Shown here piece after piece: positions 33,810 to 42,057 of a stretch of 64,000 nucleotides of DNA (positions are counted from its first letter, which is position 1; each line of letters starts with the position of its first letter). Location of the stretch: the NCBI GenBank assembly GCA_947649645.1, contig CANSSP010000011.1, forward strand, positions 1 to 64,000, written 5' to 3'. The position numbers and the translations under genes are program-made. The notes under the pieces were generated by a model. That model had not been told where the DNA came from, did not search any database, and saw only the letters and a program-made list of their open reading frames with translations. The stretch is from an uncultured Roseburia sp. Its GTDB lineage: Bacteria > Bacillota > Clostridia > Lachnospirales > Lachnospiraceae.

Positions 33810-35102
33810 ATGAATTACACGTTTTATGAGATGGCGATGCTCTTTTTCGCATATTCGTTTCTGGCCTGGCTGGCGGAGACGACGGTAGCCACGCTTAAAG
33901 AAAAGGATTTTAAAAACCGTGGTTTTGCATCGGGACCGTTTTGCTTTGTCTATGGTTTTACAGGGGTGCTTCTGACGGTTTTTTTACAGGAACTGAAAGG
34001 TGATACGTTTTTCCTCTTTCTGGGAAGTACGGCGGTTGCAACGGCTGTAGAGTGGTTTACCGGCAAAACGCTGGAGCATATGAAGCAGAAAAAGTGGTGG
34101 GATTATTCTGGAAAAAAGTGGAATTTTGACGGATATATCTGTCTGCAGTACTCTCTGTTGTGGGGTCTGCTCGGCCTGCTGGCCGTCCGGTATGGAAATG
34201 ATCTGCTTCTGAGTCTGTATGATTTTCTGCCGGATGCTGTCGCATTTGTCGTCGTCTGGGTGCTTGTGGCGGTCGCGAGTGTGGATTTTGCGGGTTCTCT
34301 GATGGCGGCCTGGCATATGCAGGAGCGCCTTCCGCGTCTGTTCGGGTGGAACCGAAGGCTCCAGAAATGGACTTACCGGTTTGCCGCGGCTGTTACAGGA
34401 CGTATTGAGGAGCGTATCATAAGGGCTTATCCGGCTACCATGCAGACAGCGGCGGAGAGGGCGGAGGAAAGTGAGGAAAAATGTAGTCTCGTCGAACTCT
34501 TCTGGCTGTTTCTGATCGGGGCTTTTCTGGGGGATATTGTTGAAACCATTTTCTGTCGGATTACAGCGGGAGTCTGGATGAGCAGGAGCAGTCTGGTCTG
34601 GGGGCCCTTTAGCGTGGTCTGGGGCCTGGCGATTGCCCTTGTGACGGCTCTGCTCTACAAAGACAGGGATAAGCAGGAACATCATATTTTCTGGGTGGGC
34701 ATTTTTCTGGGCGGTGCGTATGAGTATATCTGCAGTGTCTTTACGGAGATTTTATTCGGGAAGGTGTTCTGGGATTACAGCGCTATGCCGTTTAATCTGG
34801 GAGGGAGAATCAATCTTTTGTATTGTTTTTTCTGGGGGATTGCGGCTGTCGTCTGGATGAAGGGAGTGTATCCGCAGGCGGCACGTCTGATCGATCTGAT
34901 ACTCAGAAAAACAGGGAAGATTCTGACGCTGTCTCTGACGTTATTTATGGCAGCCAATCTTTGTGTGTCGATGCTTGCGCTGATCCGGTATGACACGCGC
35001 GCAGCCGGGACGCAGCCGGTGCGCCGGTGGGAGCAGGTGATGGACGAGCGGTTTGACGATGAGAGGATGGAACGGATTTATCCGAATGCGATCTCACAGT
35101 AA
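33810..35102 (+). CDS. CmpB-type putative ABC-transporter membrane protein, duplicated
   Basis: This 430-residue membrane protein carries two copies of the 'putative ABC-transporter type IV' (CmpB, PF06541-like) domain. Copy one (about 5-170) has FASGPFCFVYGFTGVLLTV, EWFTGKTLEHM and WDYSGKKWNFDGYICLQYSLLW. Copy two (about 225-360) has SSLVWGPFSVVWGLAIALV, YEYICSVFTEILFGKVFWDY and FNLGGRINLLYCFFWG. The domain's function is not established despite its name. Most members carry one copy; the degenerate duplication here is visible directly. No ATPase gene is adjacent. The start follows GATAAAAGA, a weak site. Confidence 0.8.
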   Translation: MNYTFYEMAMLFFAYSFLAWLAETTVATLKEKDFKNRGFASGPFCFVYGFTGVLLTVFLQELKGDTFFLFLGSTAVATAVEWFTGKTLEHMKQKKWWDYSGKKWNFDGYICLQYSLLWGLLGLLAVRYGNDLLLSLYDFLPDAVAFVVVWVLVAVASVDFAGSLMAAWHMQERLPRLFGWNRRLQKWTYRFAAAVTGRIEERIIRAYPATMQTAAERAEESEEKCSLVELFWLFLIGAFLGDIVETIFCRITAGVWMSRSSLVWGPFSVVWGLAIALVTALLYKDRDKQEHHIFWVGIFLGGAYEYICSVFTEILFGKVFWDYSAMPFNLGGRINLLYCFFWGIAAVVWMKGVYPQAARLIDLILRKTGKILTLSLTLFMAANLCVSMLALIRYDTRAAGTQPVRRWEQVMDERFDDERMERIYPNAISQ

Positions 35103-35229
35103 ACTCTGCGCCGATGTTAACATGTTCGTTTTGTGCAGGATGGACTGTCGCTGGTGCGTTCGTGTTGCGCTATGGTTTATGGAACAGATAGTGGCCATTT
35201 AAAAAGATATGAAAAACAGGAAAAAAAAC

Positions 35230-35257
35230 TTGCAATATTTTTTTTTCCTGTTATAAT
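35230..35257 (+). promoter_or_regulatory. tRNA-Gly promoter
   Basis: TTGCAA (35230-35235) and TATAAT (35252-35257) with a 16-base T-rich spacer, nine bases before the mature tRNA sequence. Confidence 0.7.
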
Positions 35258-35266
35258 ATAAAACAT

Positions 35267-35337
35267 GCAGACATAGTATATCGGTAGTACATCAGCTTCC
35301 CAAGCTGAGGAGGCGGGTTCGATTCCCGTTGTCTGCT
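35267..35337 (+). tRNA. tRNA-Gly (anticodon CCC)
   Basis: The 71-base cloverleaf is complete: acceptor stem GCAGACA with TGTCTGC, D-arm with TCGGTAGTA, anticodon stem TCAGC/GCTGA with loop TTCCCAA (anticodon CCC, reading GGG), and a T-arm GCGGG-TTCGATT-CCCGT. CCA is not encoded; the discriminator base is T. It has its own promoter and terminator, so it is a single-gene unit. Confidence 0.93.
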
Positions 35338-35340
35338 GTG

Positions 35341-35385
35341 AGAGCTATAAAACATTTTAGCGAAAGTGTTTTATAGCTCTTTTTA
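35341..35385 (+). terminator. tRNA-Gly terminator
   Basis: AGAGCTATAAAACA pairs perfectly with TGTTTTATAGCTCT and is followed by TTTTA. It begins four bases after the tRNA. Confidence 0.92.
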
Positions 35386-35701
35386 TTTGCCGCAGATGCT
35401 TTCGGTAACGGATCATCGGGAGCCTTTGTTCTGTTGTGGTCTGCATATCTGCTGCGGCCTGCAGAGTGGTGTGCAGCAGGGTGTTTCGTCCTGCAAAAAA
35501 ACGGCAGCAATGGGAAAAATTGTATCACGCTAAGCCGCACGACATAATTGCACTTAAGAAGCTTATTGTTTATAATAGAGGGAGGGTATCAAGGTGCAGG
35601 GGCGCACAGTGAAAAGAGCTGATGATGTGATCTGCATCCCGCGCAGCGGGTGGGGGAGATGCTTTTCCTGCCCGATTACGAAAAGGAGAAAGGAAAACAC
35701 A
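35386..35701 (+). promoter_or_regulatory. Leader of the alpha/beta hydrolase gene with sigma-A promoter
   Basis: The first 160 bases show nothing recognisable. TTGCAC (35548-35553) and TATAAT (35571-35576) with a 17-base spacer form a good promoter. The transcript would have a leader of about 120 bases containing CCCGC/GCGGG and GCATC/GATGC pairings around 35636-35661, an undefined hairpin. An in-frame upstream start at 35594 has a poor ribosome-binding site. Confidence 0.55.
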
Positions 35702-36730
35702 ATGAAGGCAGAGACGATTGTACTGAACGAGAAGAGAAATGTGACACTGACCGCATACATACAGGGAACAGGGGGTGATTTCCGCTATGTCACCAGACGC
35801 CCCGCAGTTCTGGTGCTTCCGGGAGGCGGTTATCAGTTTTGTTCTGAGCGAGAGGCAGATCCGGTTGCGTCTGCATATCTTAAGGCCGGCTATCAGGCAT
35901 TTATTCTGCGCTATTCGGTGAAGGAGAACGCAGTATGGCCGAATCCGCTTGACGACTATGAAAAGGCGATGGAGATGATCCGTGAGAGGGCCCAGGAGTG
36001 GGGGATTTATAAAAATAAAATTGCAGTCATCGGATTTTCGGCGGGCGGACATCTGGCCGCCGCTGCAGCGACAATGGCGAAAAACCGTCCGGATGCAGCG
36101 ATTCTCGGTTATGCGGTGACGGGCCCGGATGTAAAGGGATGCAATCCGGGCGCGCCGGATACGACGGTGGCTGTAGATAAAGATACCTGTCCATGTTTTT
36201 TGTTTGCGACGCGGACGGATAATGTCGTTCCGATTGAAAATTCCATTCGTTTTATGAGTGCGCTCGCGGAGGCAGGCGTATCGTTTGAGAGCCATATCTA
36301 TGCCTATGGACCACATGGATTTTCAACCTGTGATTCGTCGGTACAGAGTATTGATACGGAAATATGCGCCCGGGTGCCGGACTGGGTGGAGGATAGTATC
36401 GGCTGGCTTAAGGATGTTCTGGGTGATTTTGGAGACGGATGTATGACCGAACCGATCTGCCGGGCGCATGTCACGGGGGATTATGACATGTTTTTGTCGG
36501 TGGACGCCACGATGCGCTGCCTTATGCGCCATCCGGCTGCCGGGGGGCTGTTGAAGCCGGTGATGGAGAAACTGAAGCAGACACCCGGGATTCCGAAAAC
36601 GAACGGAAACATAGAGGATTTTATTCAGAAAATGAGGCTGCGGGATATCATGAATTACGCTGACGTGCCGGAAGATGAGATAGAGGAGCTGAACGAAAAG
36701 CTTCTTAAAATACCAAACAGCATACTATAA
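35702..36730 (+). CDS. Alpha/beta hydrolase (acetyl-esterase/xylanase-type) with C-terminal extension
   Basis: This 342-residue protein has a BD-FAE/Aes-like hydrolase domain (residues 1-245). The oxyanion-hole loop is VLVLPGGGYQFCSERE, the nucleophile elbow is IGFSAGGHLAA, the acid lies near TRTDNVVP, and the His is in YGPHGFSTC. Such enzymes remove acetyl or other ester groups from sugars. From about residue 250 a further 95 residues (CMTEPICRAHVTGDYDMF onward) do not belong to the hydrolase fold and are Cys/His-poor and helical. ATG 35702 follows AAGGAGAAAGG. A promoter and a terminator bracket the gene, so it is monocistronic. Confidence 0.82.
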   Translation: MKAETIVLNEKRNVTLTAYIQGTGGDFRYVTRRPAVLVLPGGGYQFCSEREADPVASAYLKAGYQAFILRYSVKENAVWPNPLDDYEKAMEMIRERAQEWGIYKNKIAVIGFSAGGHLAAAAATMAKNRPDAAILGYAVTGPDVKGCNPGAPDTTVAVDKDTCPCFLFATRTDNVVPIENSIRFMSALAEAGVSFESHIYAYGPHGFSTCDSSVQSIDTEICARVPDWVEDSIGWLKDVLGDFGDGCMTEPICRAHVTGDYDMFLSVDATMRCLMRHPAAGGLLKPVMEKLKQTPGIPKTNGNIEDFIQKMRLRDIMNYADVPEDEIEELNEKLLKIPNSIL

Positions 36731-36746
36731 GAGGCGAGTGCGGACA

Positions 36747-36793
36747 AAACAGTATTGGAACAGAAAATTTATGTTTCAATACTGTTTTTTTCT
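36747..36793 (+). terminator. Rho-independent terminator
   Basis: AACAGTATTG pairs with CAATACTGTT, followed by TTTTTTC. It ends the hydrolase gene and lies directly before the GntR promoter. Confidence 0.85.
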
Positions 36794-36834
36794 TGACGTT
36801 TTGTATTATTTGTATTAATATGAATAATACAAAA
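36793..36834 (+). promoter_or_regulatory. GntR (YtrA-type) promoter with perfect 12-bp-arm operator
   Basis: TTGACG (36793-36798) and TAATAT (36816-36821) have a 17-base spacer. The perfect inverted repeat TTTTGTATTATT (36799-36810) and AATAATACAAAA (36823-36834) brackets the -10 box with a 12-base centre. This arrangement would block RNA polymerase when bound. The next gene encodes a GntR-family protein, so autorepression is the clear inference. Confidence 0.8.
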
Positions 36835-36851
36835 AGCCGGGGAGGTGGAAG

Positions 36852-37211
36852 ATGGTAATTGCGATTGACGATGCGTCGGAGATCCCTATTTACAGGCAGA
36901 TACGCGATCAGATCGTTCTTGGCATTGCCGACGGCAGACTTGCGGCGGGAGAACAGCTTCCAACGGTGCGAGGGCTTGCAGAAGAGATCGGAATCAATTC
37001 CATGACGGTAAACAAGGCCTATCAGCTTTTAAAACAGGAAGGCTATATTGTGACGGAGCGACGGAACGGCGCGAAAGTACGTGAGGCCTGCAGCGGGGTG
37101 AAAAGGCTGTCGGCGGAGACGGAAAGGGTACTTGCGCGGATTATTTCAGAGGCCAGGGTCGCGGGAATGACAGAGGAAGCGTTTTTTGAAGTGTGCAGGA
37201 AGTATTTTTAG
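36852..37211 (+). CDS. GntR-family regulator, YtrA subfamily
   Basis: This 119-residue protein is a short GntR regulator. The winged helix covers residues 8-75 (IPIYRQIRDQIVLGIADG, LPTVRGLAEEIGINSMTVNK, LLKQEGYIVTERRNGAKV), followed by only a small helical dimerisation tail, which defines the YtrA group. These usually repress a neighbouring transporter or membrane-protein operon. The next gene, a DUF5808 membrane protein, starts 17 bases later and is the likely co-transcribed target. GGGGAGGTGG precedes ATG 36852. Confidence 0.92.
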   Translation: MVIAIDDASEIPIYRQIRDQIVLGIADGRLAAGEQLPTVRGLAEEIGINSMTVNKAYQLLKQEGYIVTERRNGAKVREACSGVKRLSAETERVLARIISEARVAGMTEEAFFEVCRKYF

Positions 37212-37228
37212 GAAAGGGCGTGTATGTG

Positions 37229-38596
37229 ATGTTGCAGATGATGTTTTTTTTGACAATGTATCCGGTAGTATTTATTCTCTATTTCGTCATGCGGAGTGCA
37301 GGATATGGAAAAGAGGGGATGTACTTTGGAGTGCACATGAAAGCTGAGTGGACGAAGGACGCCGGGGTAAAGGAGATTGCAGCGGCATATGACAGACAGA
37401 TGAAAAAGATCATGGTTGTCTTTGCACTGGTTCCGCTGATTACTTTTTTCATTCCATATTTTTCTATCACATTCAGTATCTGGACGATGTGGCTGCTTGT
37501 GGTCATTTCTGGCCTGATGGTTCCTTATGCCAGAGGAAACAACAGGATCAGGGCGCGTAAAAGAGAAATGAACTGGGGTAAAGTCGGGGAGGGGCTGAGT
37601 TATACGGAGATAAAGAGTGCCGGAAAAGTGCGATGCGTAAAGCCGGGACCGTTTTTACTGCCGATTGTGCTGGGAGGGGCTGCTGCAGCAGCCGGGACGT
37701 ACCACTTTGCGCGCAGCGGCCAGCCGGAGATCGGGATTCTCGTTCTATCTTTTTCCGTGCTCACAGCCATTATTTTCTGGTGTGCAGTATGGATGGACCG
37801 CCAGAAAGTCGAAGTGATCAGCAGCGGGAGTGAGGTGAACTTAAACTATGCCAGGGCTAAGAAAAATCTCTGGAAAAATATGTGGCTGATTCTGGCATGG
37901 TTAAATACGATTTTTATGGTTTTTCTTATGGCGGCGTTCGAGATAAATCAGATGTCCGTGGTGATGTGGGGCTGTATTGTCTATACGCTGGTGACGCTGG
38001 CACTGATGTACTACGTGTGGAACCGCGTCTTAAAGGTGGAGAACCATTATGGCAGACAGAGGGATCTTCCGGTAGAGGACGATGACGACAACTGGATCTG
38101 GGGAATGTTTTATTACAATAAGAGTGACAGGCATGTCATGGTCAGCAGGCGGGTCGGAATCGGGACGACAATGAATCTGGCGACACCGTTCGGAATGGGA
38201 TTTACGGTTTTTGGCCTGGCCTGTATAGCCGCGATGCCACTGATGTGCGTCTGGCTTGTGATGGAGGAATTTACGCCGCTGCAGCTTGCGGTCACGGATG
38301 ATGTGCTGACGGCAACGCATATTAGGGTGGAATATGAGATTCCGGTGTCGGATATCAGCGAGATCGCTTTGATTGATGAAAAACCAAAATGGTCCAAGGT
38401 GAATGGAACCGGAATGGACAATCTGTGCAAGGGAACGTTTCATATCCGGAATGAGGGCAGGTGCGAAGCTTTTTTAAATCCACAGAATGCCATTTTTCTG
38501 CAGATTGAGACGGAGGAAGGGACATACTACATGAGCGCTGCGGATGATGAGGAAACGCGGCGGATTTATGATCTGATTGCCGTCGGCAGCCAGTAA
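37229..38596 (+). CDS. DUF5808-containing membrane protein
   Basis: This 455-residue protein has about eight membrane helices. After two N-terminal helices separated by YFGVHMKAEW, several helices follow (about 140-275), then a DUF5808-like segment (WIWGMFYYNKSDRHVMV, RRVGIGTTMNLATPFG). The C-terminus (about 345-450) is a soluble beta-rich domain resembling bacterial PH domains (VSDISEIALIDE, FLQIETEEGTYYMSA). ATG 37229 or GTG 37226 are both possible starts behind AGGAAAGGG. It is co-transcribed with the YtrA-type regulator. Its function is not known; similar proteins occur beside small GntR regulators in many clostridia. Confidence 0.75.
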   Translation: MLQMMFFLTMYPVVFILYFVMRSAGYGKEGMYFGVHMKAEWTKDAGVKEIAAAYDRQMKKIMVVFALVPLITFFIPYFSITFSIWTMWLLVVISGLMVPYARGNNRIRARKREMNWGKVGEGLSYTEIKSAGKVRCVKPGPFLLPIVLGGAAAAAGTYHFARSGQPEIGILVLSFSVLTAIIFWCAVWMDRQKVEVISSGSEVNLNYARAKKNLWKNMWLILAWLNTIFMVFLMAAFEINQMSVVMWGCIVYTLVTLALMYYVWNRVLKVENHYGRQRDLPVEDDDDNWIWGMFYYNKSDRHVMVSRRVGIGTTMNLATPFGMGFTVFGLACIAAMPLMCVWLVMEEFTPLQLAVTDDVLTATHIRVEYEIPVSDISEIALIDEKPKWSKVNGTGMDNLCKGTFHIRNEGRCEAFLNPQNAIFLQIETEEGTYYMSAADDEETRRIYDLIAVGSQ

Positions 38597-38768
38597 ATGT
38601 CTGGCATCACGAAAATACATCTGCTTGTGTGGCTTTAAGGTGTCAGCTGCAGTGGGATTATGTGCAGGATGCGGGGAAAAGAAGTGCTGGCTGAAAAGCT
38701 GAAATCGTGTTATCCTTAATTTACTAGAGGCTGATGGGCGGGATATTCCGCAGAACGGAGGATAACAG

Positions 38769-40136
38769 ATGCAGGATACGGAGAATGTGCAGTATAAAAA
38801 AATGACAGAGACACCGGTGCCAAAGCTGATTCTGATGCTTGGAATACCGACGACGATCAGTATGCTTGTCACGAGTATTTATAATATGGCGGATACTTAT
38901 TTTGTGGGGCAGATCAACACGAGTGCATCCGGTGCGGTAGGCGTTGTGTTTGGCCTTATGGCGATTATCCAGGCATTCGGCTTTATGTTCGGGCATGGCG
39001 CGGGGAGCATTATTTCCAGACGGCTGGGGGCACGTGACGTGGAGAGTGCATCACGGTTTGCCTCGACCAGCTTTGCGTGTGCCGCGGTGACGGGAGGTCT
39101 GATCACGCTTTTCGGCCTGCTTTTTTTAGAGCCGCTGATGCGGCTTCTGGGGAGCACGGACACGATTCTTCCCTACGCGAAAACCTACGCGACATTTATA
39201 TTGTGCGCCGCTCCGGTTATGACCTGCAGCTGTGTGCTGAATAATATTCTGCGGTATGAGGGCAGGGCGACGTTTGCGATGGTGGGACTGACGACCGGAG
39301 GGATTCTGAATATATTCGGGGACTGGCTTCTGATGAGCCGTTTTTCACTCGGTGTGACGGGGGCCGGAATCTCTACCGCGGTATCGCAGGCGATCAGCTT
39401 TTTGATTCTGTTATATATGTTTGTAAGCCGCAGGACAGAGAGCAGGCTTTCCGTAAAATGGCTTTCGCGGGATCCCGGGGACGTGGGGCTTATCTGCAGG
39501 ACCGGGCTGCCAAGCCTGATGCGTCAGGGTCTTTCAAGTGTATCAACGATGGTGTTAAACGGTCGGGCAGGCGTATACGGGGATACGGCCGTGGCGGCGA
39601 TGGCGATCGTAAACCGTATCTGCTTTCTCGTCTTTTCGATCGGTCTGGGCATCGGTCAGGGATTTCAGCCGGTGTCCGCGTTTAATTACGGTGCCAGAAA
39701 GTATGACCGTGTGCGAAAAGGGTTTTATTTTACCTGGATTGCCGGGGAGGTTCTGCTGGGAGGTATTGCCCTTGTGGGGATGTGCGCACCGGGGCAGCTG
39801 GTGGGATTTTTCCGCGATGATCCGAAGGTGGTGGAGATCGGAAGCTTTGCCCTTGTCGTCGCGCTGGCGTCTCTGTTTTTCCAGCCGCTTTCTGTATGTG
39901 CGAATATGATGTTTCAGAGTGTCGGGAAAAATGGCGTTGCGTCTTTTTTGTCCAGTTTAAGGAGCGGATTATTTTTTATACCTGTGATTCTCATTTTATC
40001 CGCATGTCTGGGGCTTACCGGGGTGGAGATATCCCAGACGGTGGCGGATGTGATGACGTTTCTGGTTTCAGTGCCGTTTACACTGCGTTTTTTAAAAGAG
40101 CTTAAGCGTCTGGAGGCACAGGAGAAAAGCCGTTGA
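38769..40136 (+). CDS. MATE-family efflux transporter (second copy)
   Basis: This 455-residue antiporter has the MATE opening TPVPKLILMLGIPTTISMLV and YNMADTYFVGQ, which differs from the first MATE gene (YNIVDRIYIG), so the two are not recent duplicates. Lobe two begins near residue 235 (GLPSLMRQGLSSVSTMVLN) with IGQGFQPVSAFNYGARKYDRV. Length and helix count are normal. CGGAGGATA precedes the ATG. No regulator is adjacent. The substrate is likely cationic drugs; not determinable. Confidence 0.9.
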   Translation: MQDTENVQYKKMTETPVPKLILMLGIPTTISMLVTSIYNMADTYFVGQINTSASGAVGVVFGLMAIIQAFGFMFGHGAGSIISRRLGARDVESASRFASTSFACAAVTGGLITLFGLLFLEPLMRLLGSTDTILPYAKTYATFILCAAPVMTCSCVLNNILRYEGRATFAMVGLTTGGILNIFGDWLLMSRFSLGVTGAGISTAVSQAISFLILLYMFVSRRTESRLSVKWLSRDPGDVGLICRTGLPSLMRQGLSSVSTMVLNGRAGVYGDTAVAAMAIVNRICFLVFSIGLGIGQGFQPVSAFNYGARKYDRVRKGFYFTWIAGEVLLGGIALVGMCAPGQLVGFFRDDPKVVEIGSFALVVALASLFFQPLSVCANMMFQSVGKNGVASFLSSLRSGLFFIPVILILSACLGLTGVEISQTVADVMTFLVSVPFTLRFLKELKRLEAQEKSR

Positions 40137-40217
40137 AATCCTGGCGAAAGCGTGATATGATCTGCATATAAGAAGGAAGACAGTGTGAAAAATGAGCCGG
40201 GCGGCCTCTTTTTTGCA

Positions 40218-40246
40218 CCGGGTTTGCGTCGGAGCCGCAAATCCGG
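40218..40246 (+). repeat. GC-rich hairpin upstream of the DUF362 gene
   Basis: CCGGGTTTGCG (40218-40228) pairs with CGCAAATCCGG (40236-40246), with one G-T pair. It lies 42 bases before the start codon. It may be a leader structure, or a terminator for the MATE gene without a U-tract. Confidence 0.5.
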
Positions 40247-40288
40247 CCTGACGTCTTCGAAAAAAACGCTCCGGTATGGAGGATTCAG

Positions 40289-41152
40289 ATGAGCAGAGCA
40301 GAGGTCTATTTTACAAAAGATATCACACCGGAGGCGGTTATGGCGCTTTATGGAAAACTGGGGCGCGGTCTTACCGGAAAAGTCGCAGTAAAGGTGCATT
40401 CGGGTGAGGTGGGAAACCAGAATTTTATCCGTCCCGCCTTCTGGAAACCGATAACGGATGCGGTAAAGGGGACAATTGTTGAATGCAACACGGCCTACGA
40501 AGGCAGGAGAAACACCACGAAAGAGCACTGGGAGACAATGAAGCTTCACGGGTGGACTCAGATTGCAGATGTGGATATCATGGATGAGGATGGGGAGATC
40601 GAGCTTCCGATTGAAAACGGGAAACGAATCCGGAAAAATTATGTGGGCTCTCATCTGACGGATTATGATTCGCTGCTGGTGCTCTCTCACTTTAAGGGGC
40701 ATCCTATGGGCGGGTTTGGCGGAGCGCTCAAAAATATATCGATCGGCATCGCATCTGCCCATGGAAAAGCATATATCCACGGCGCCGGAGAGGAGGAGAA
40801 AATCTGGACTGCGGATCACGATCAGTTTCTGGAGTCGATGGCAGATGCGGCGGAGTCCATTGTGAATTATTTTGAAGGGAAGATTGTCTATATCAGCGTG
40901 ATGTGCAATATGTCGGTCGACTGCGACTGCTGTGCAGTGGCGGAGGATCCTGAGCTGGCGGACATCGGTGTGCTGGCGTCTCTGGATCCGGTTGCCCTGG
41001 ATCAGGCATGTCTTGATCTGGTATATGCCAGCGGGGATCCGGGCAAAGCGCATCTGATTGAGCGCATCGAATCTCTCAATGGGGTTCATACGGTAGAGGC
41101 GGCTGCCGCGCTCGGAATCGGAAGCAGAGAGTATGATCTGATCACGGTTTAA
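40289..41152 (+). CDS. DUF362-family protein (no ferredoxin domain)
   Basis: This 287-residue protein matches DUF362, seen through GKVAVKVHSGEVGNQNFI, VECNTAYEGRRNTTKEH, SHFKGHPMGGFGGALKNISIG and LASLDPVALDQACLD. Many family members carry a 4Fe-4S ferredoxin module. This one has only the cluster-like Cys group CNMSVDCDCCAV (near residue 205-218), which could bind metal. Its role is unknown; an iron-sulfur or oxidoreductase function is often proposed. GGAGGATTC precedes the ATG. Confidence 0.82.
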   Translation: MSRAEVYFTKDITPEAVMALYGKLGRGLTGKVAVKVHSGEVGNQNFIRPAFWKPITDAVKGTIVECNTAYEGRRNTTKEHWETMKLHGWTQIADVDIMDEDGEIELPIENGKRIRKNYVGSHLTDYDSLLVLSHFKGHPMGGFGGALKNISIGIASAHGKAYIHGAGEEEKIWTADHDQFLESMADAAESIVNYFEGKIVYISVMCNMSVDCDCCAVAEDPELADIGVLASLDPVALDQACLDLVYASGDPGKAHLIERIESLNGVHTVEAAAALGIGSREYDLITV

Positions 41153-41171
41153 GAACGGTGCGCAGCATTAT

Positions 41172-41216
41172 AAAAAAGCTTTCCGGAAGAGATTTATCTC
41201 CGGAAAGCTTTTTTAT
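41172..41216 (+). terminator. Perfect Rho-independent terminator
   Basis: AAAAAAGCTTTCCGGA pairs perfectly with TCCGGAAAGCTTTTTT across an 11-base loop and is followed by ATTT. Being symmetrical, it could act on both strands. Confidence 0.93.
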
Positions 41217-41247
41217 TTCATGGGAAGGACAGAGCTTTTGCAGTAAA

Positions 41248-41305
41248 TTCTTAAGAATTTCTCAATGATTTGTGCAGATTATGATTCTGAAAAATCTGTT
41301 AAAAT
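41248..41305 (+). promoter_or_regulatory. Candidate promoter/operator of the VanRS-like pair
   Basis: TTCTTAAGAA (41248-41257) is a 10-base palindrome followed by TTTCTCAA. TGTTAAAAT (41297-41305) is an extended -10. The spacing of about 40 bases fits autoregulation by an OmpR-type regulator; this is inference. Confidence 0.4.
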
Positions 41306-41334
41306 AAAGCAAACAGGCGAGGAAGGGAAGCAGG

Positions 41335-42057
41335 GTGATGATGAATGCAAGGGTACTTGTTGTGGACGACGAAAAAGAGATTGCAGATCTGCTGGAATTA
41401 TATCTGGCAAACGACGGTTTTACGGTATTAAAGTGCTATACGGCCAGGGAGGCGCTGCGCTGTGTCAGGGAAGAAGCAATTGACCTGGCGGTGCTCGACG
41501 TCATGCTGCCGGAGATGAGCGGTTTTGACATCTGCAAGGAAATCAGAAAAACAGAATTGTTTCCGATTATCATGCTCACGGCCAAAGATGCAGAGATCGA
41601 CAAGATCACAGGGCTTACGATCGGCGCGGACGACTATGTGACCAAACCGTTTCTGCCGCTGGAGCTGATCGCACGCATCAAGGCACAGCTGCGGCGGAGC
41701 CGGCGCTATAATACGGGGGAGGGCGCCGCGGAGCAGGAAGCGGAGAGACCGGAAGGCCTTCTGGTGTGTAAGGATGTCAGCCTTAATCTGAAGGCGCATC
41801 AGTGTTTTAAGGGAGAGAAGGAGATTTCCCTTACGCCGACAGAGTTTACAATCCTGCAGGTGCTTTTGGAGAACCGGGGGAGGGTTGTGGGTGCAGAAGA
41901 GCTGTTTCACGCAGTCTGGGCAGAAGAGTACTATAACAAAGCAAACAACACGGTGTCGGTACACGTCCGCCATATCAGGGAGAAGCTGGGCGACACTACA
42001 GAGAAGCCGAAATATATAAAAACAGTGTGGGGAGTGGGGTACAAGGCGGATGCATAA
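41335..42057 (+). CDS. VanR-like OmpR-family response regulator
   Basis: This protein of about 240 residues has a receiver domain (LVVDDEKEIADLLELYL, phospho-acceptor D55 in LAVLDVMLPE, Lys in YVTKPFLPLELIAR) and a winged-helix domain (ISLTPTEFTILQVLLEN, NNTVSVHVRHIREKLGD, TVWGVGYKAD). Receiver and DNA-binding sequences are of the VanR type. GTG 41335, ATG 41338 and ATG 41341 are all possible starts behind GGAAGGGAAG. It overlaps the kinase by eight bases. No vanHAX-like genes are nearby, so it is a general envelope-type two-component system rather than a glycopeptide cluster. Confidence 0.9.
   Translation: MMMNARVLVVDDEKEIADLLELYLANDGFTVLKCYTAREALRCVREEAIDLAVLDVMLPEMSGFDICKEIRKTELFPIIMLTAKDAEIDKITGLTIGADDYVTKPFLPLELIARIKAQLRRSRRYNTGEGAAEQEAERPEGLLVCKDVSLNLKAHQCFKGEKEISLTPTEFTILQVLLENRGRVVGAEELFHAVWAEEYYNKANNTVSVHVRHIREKLGDTTEKPKYIKTVWGVGYKADA

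Noticed and set aside
39914..41089. 391-codon minus-strand frame opposite MATE and DUF362 genes
   Set aside because: Low-complexity His/Arg-rich translation without motifs; antisense shadow of DUF362.
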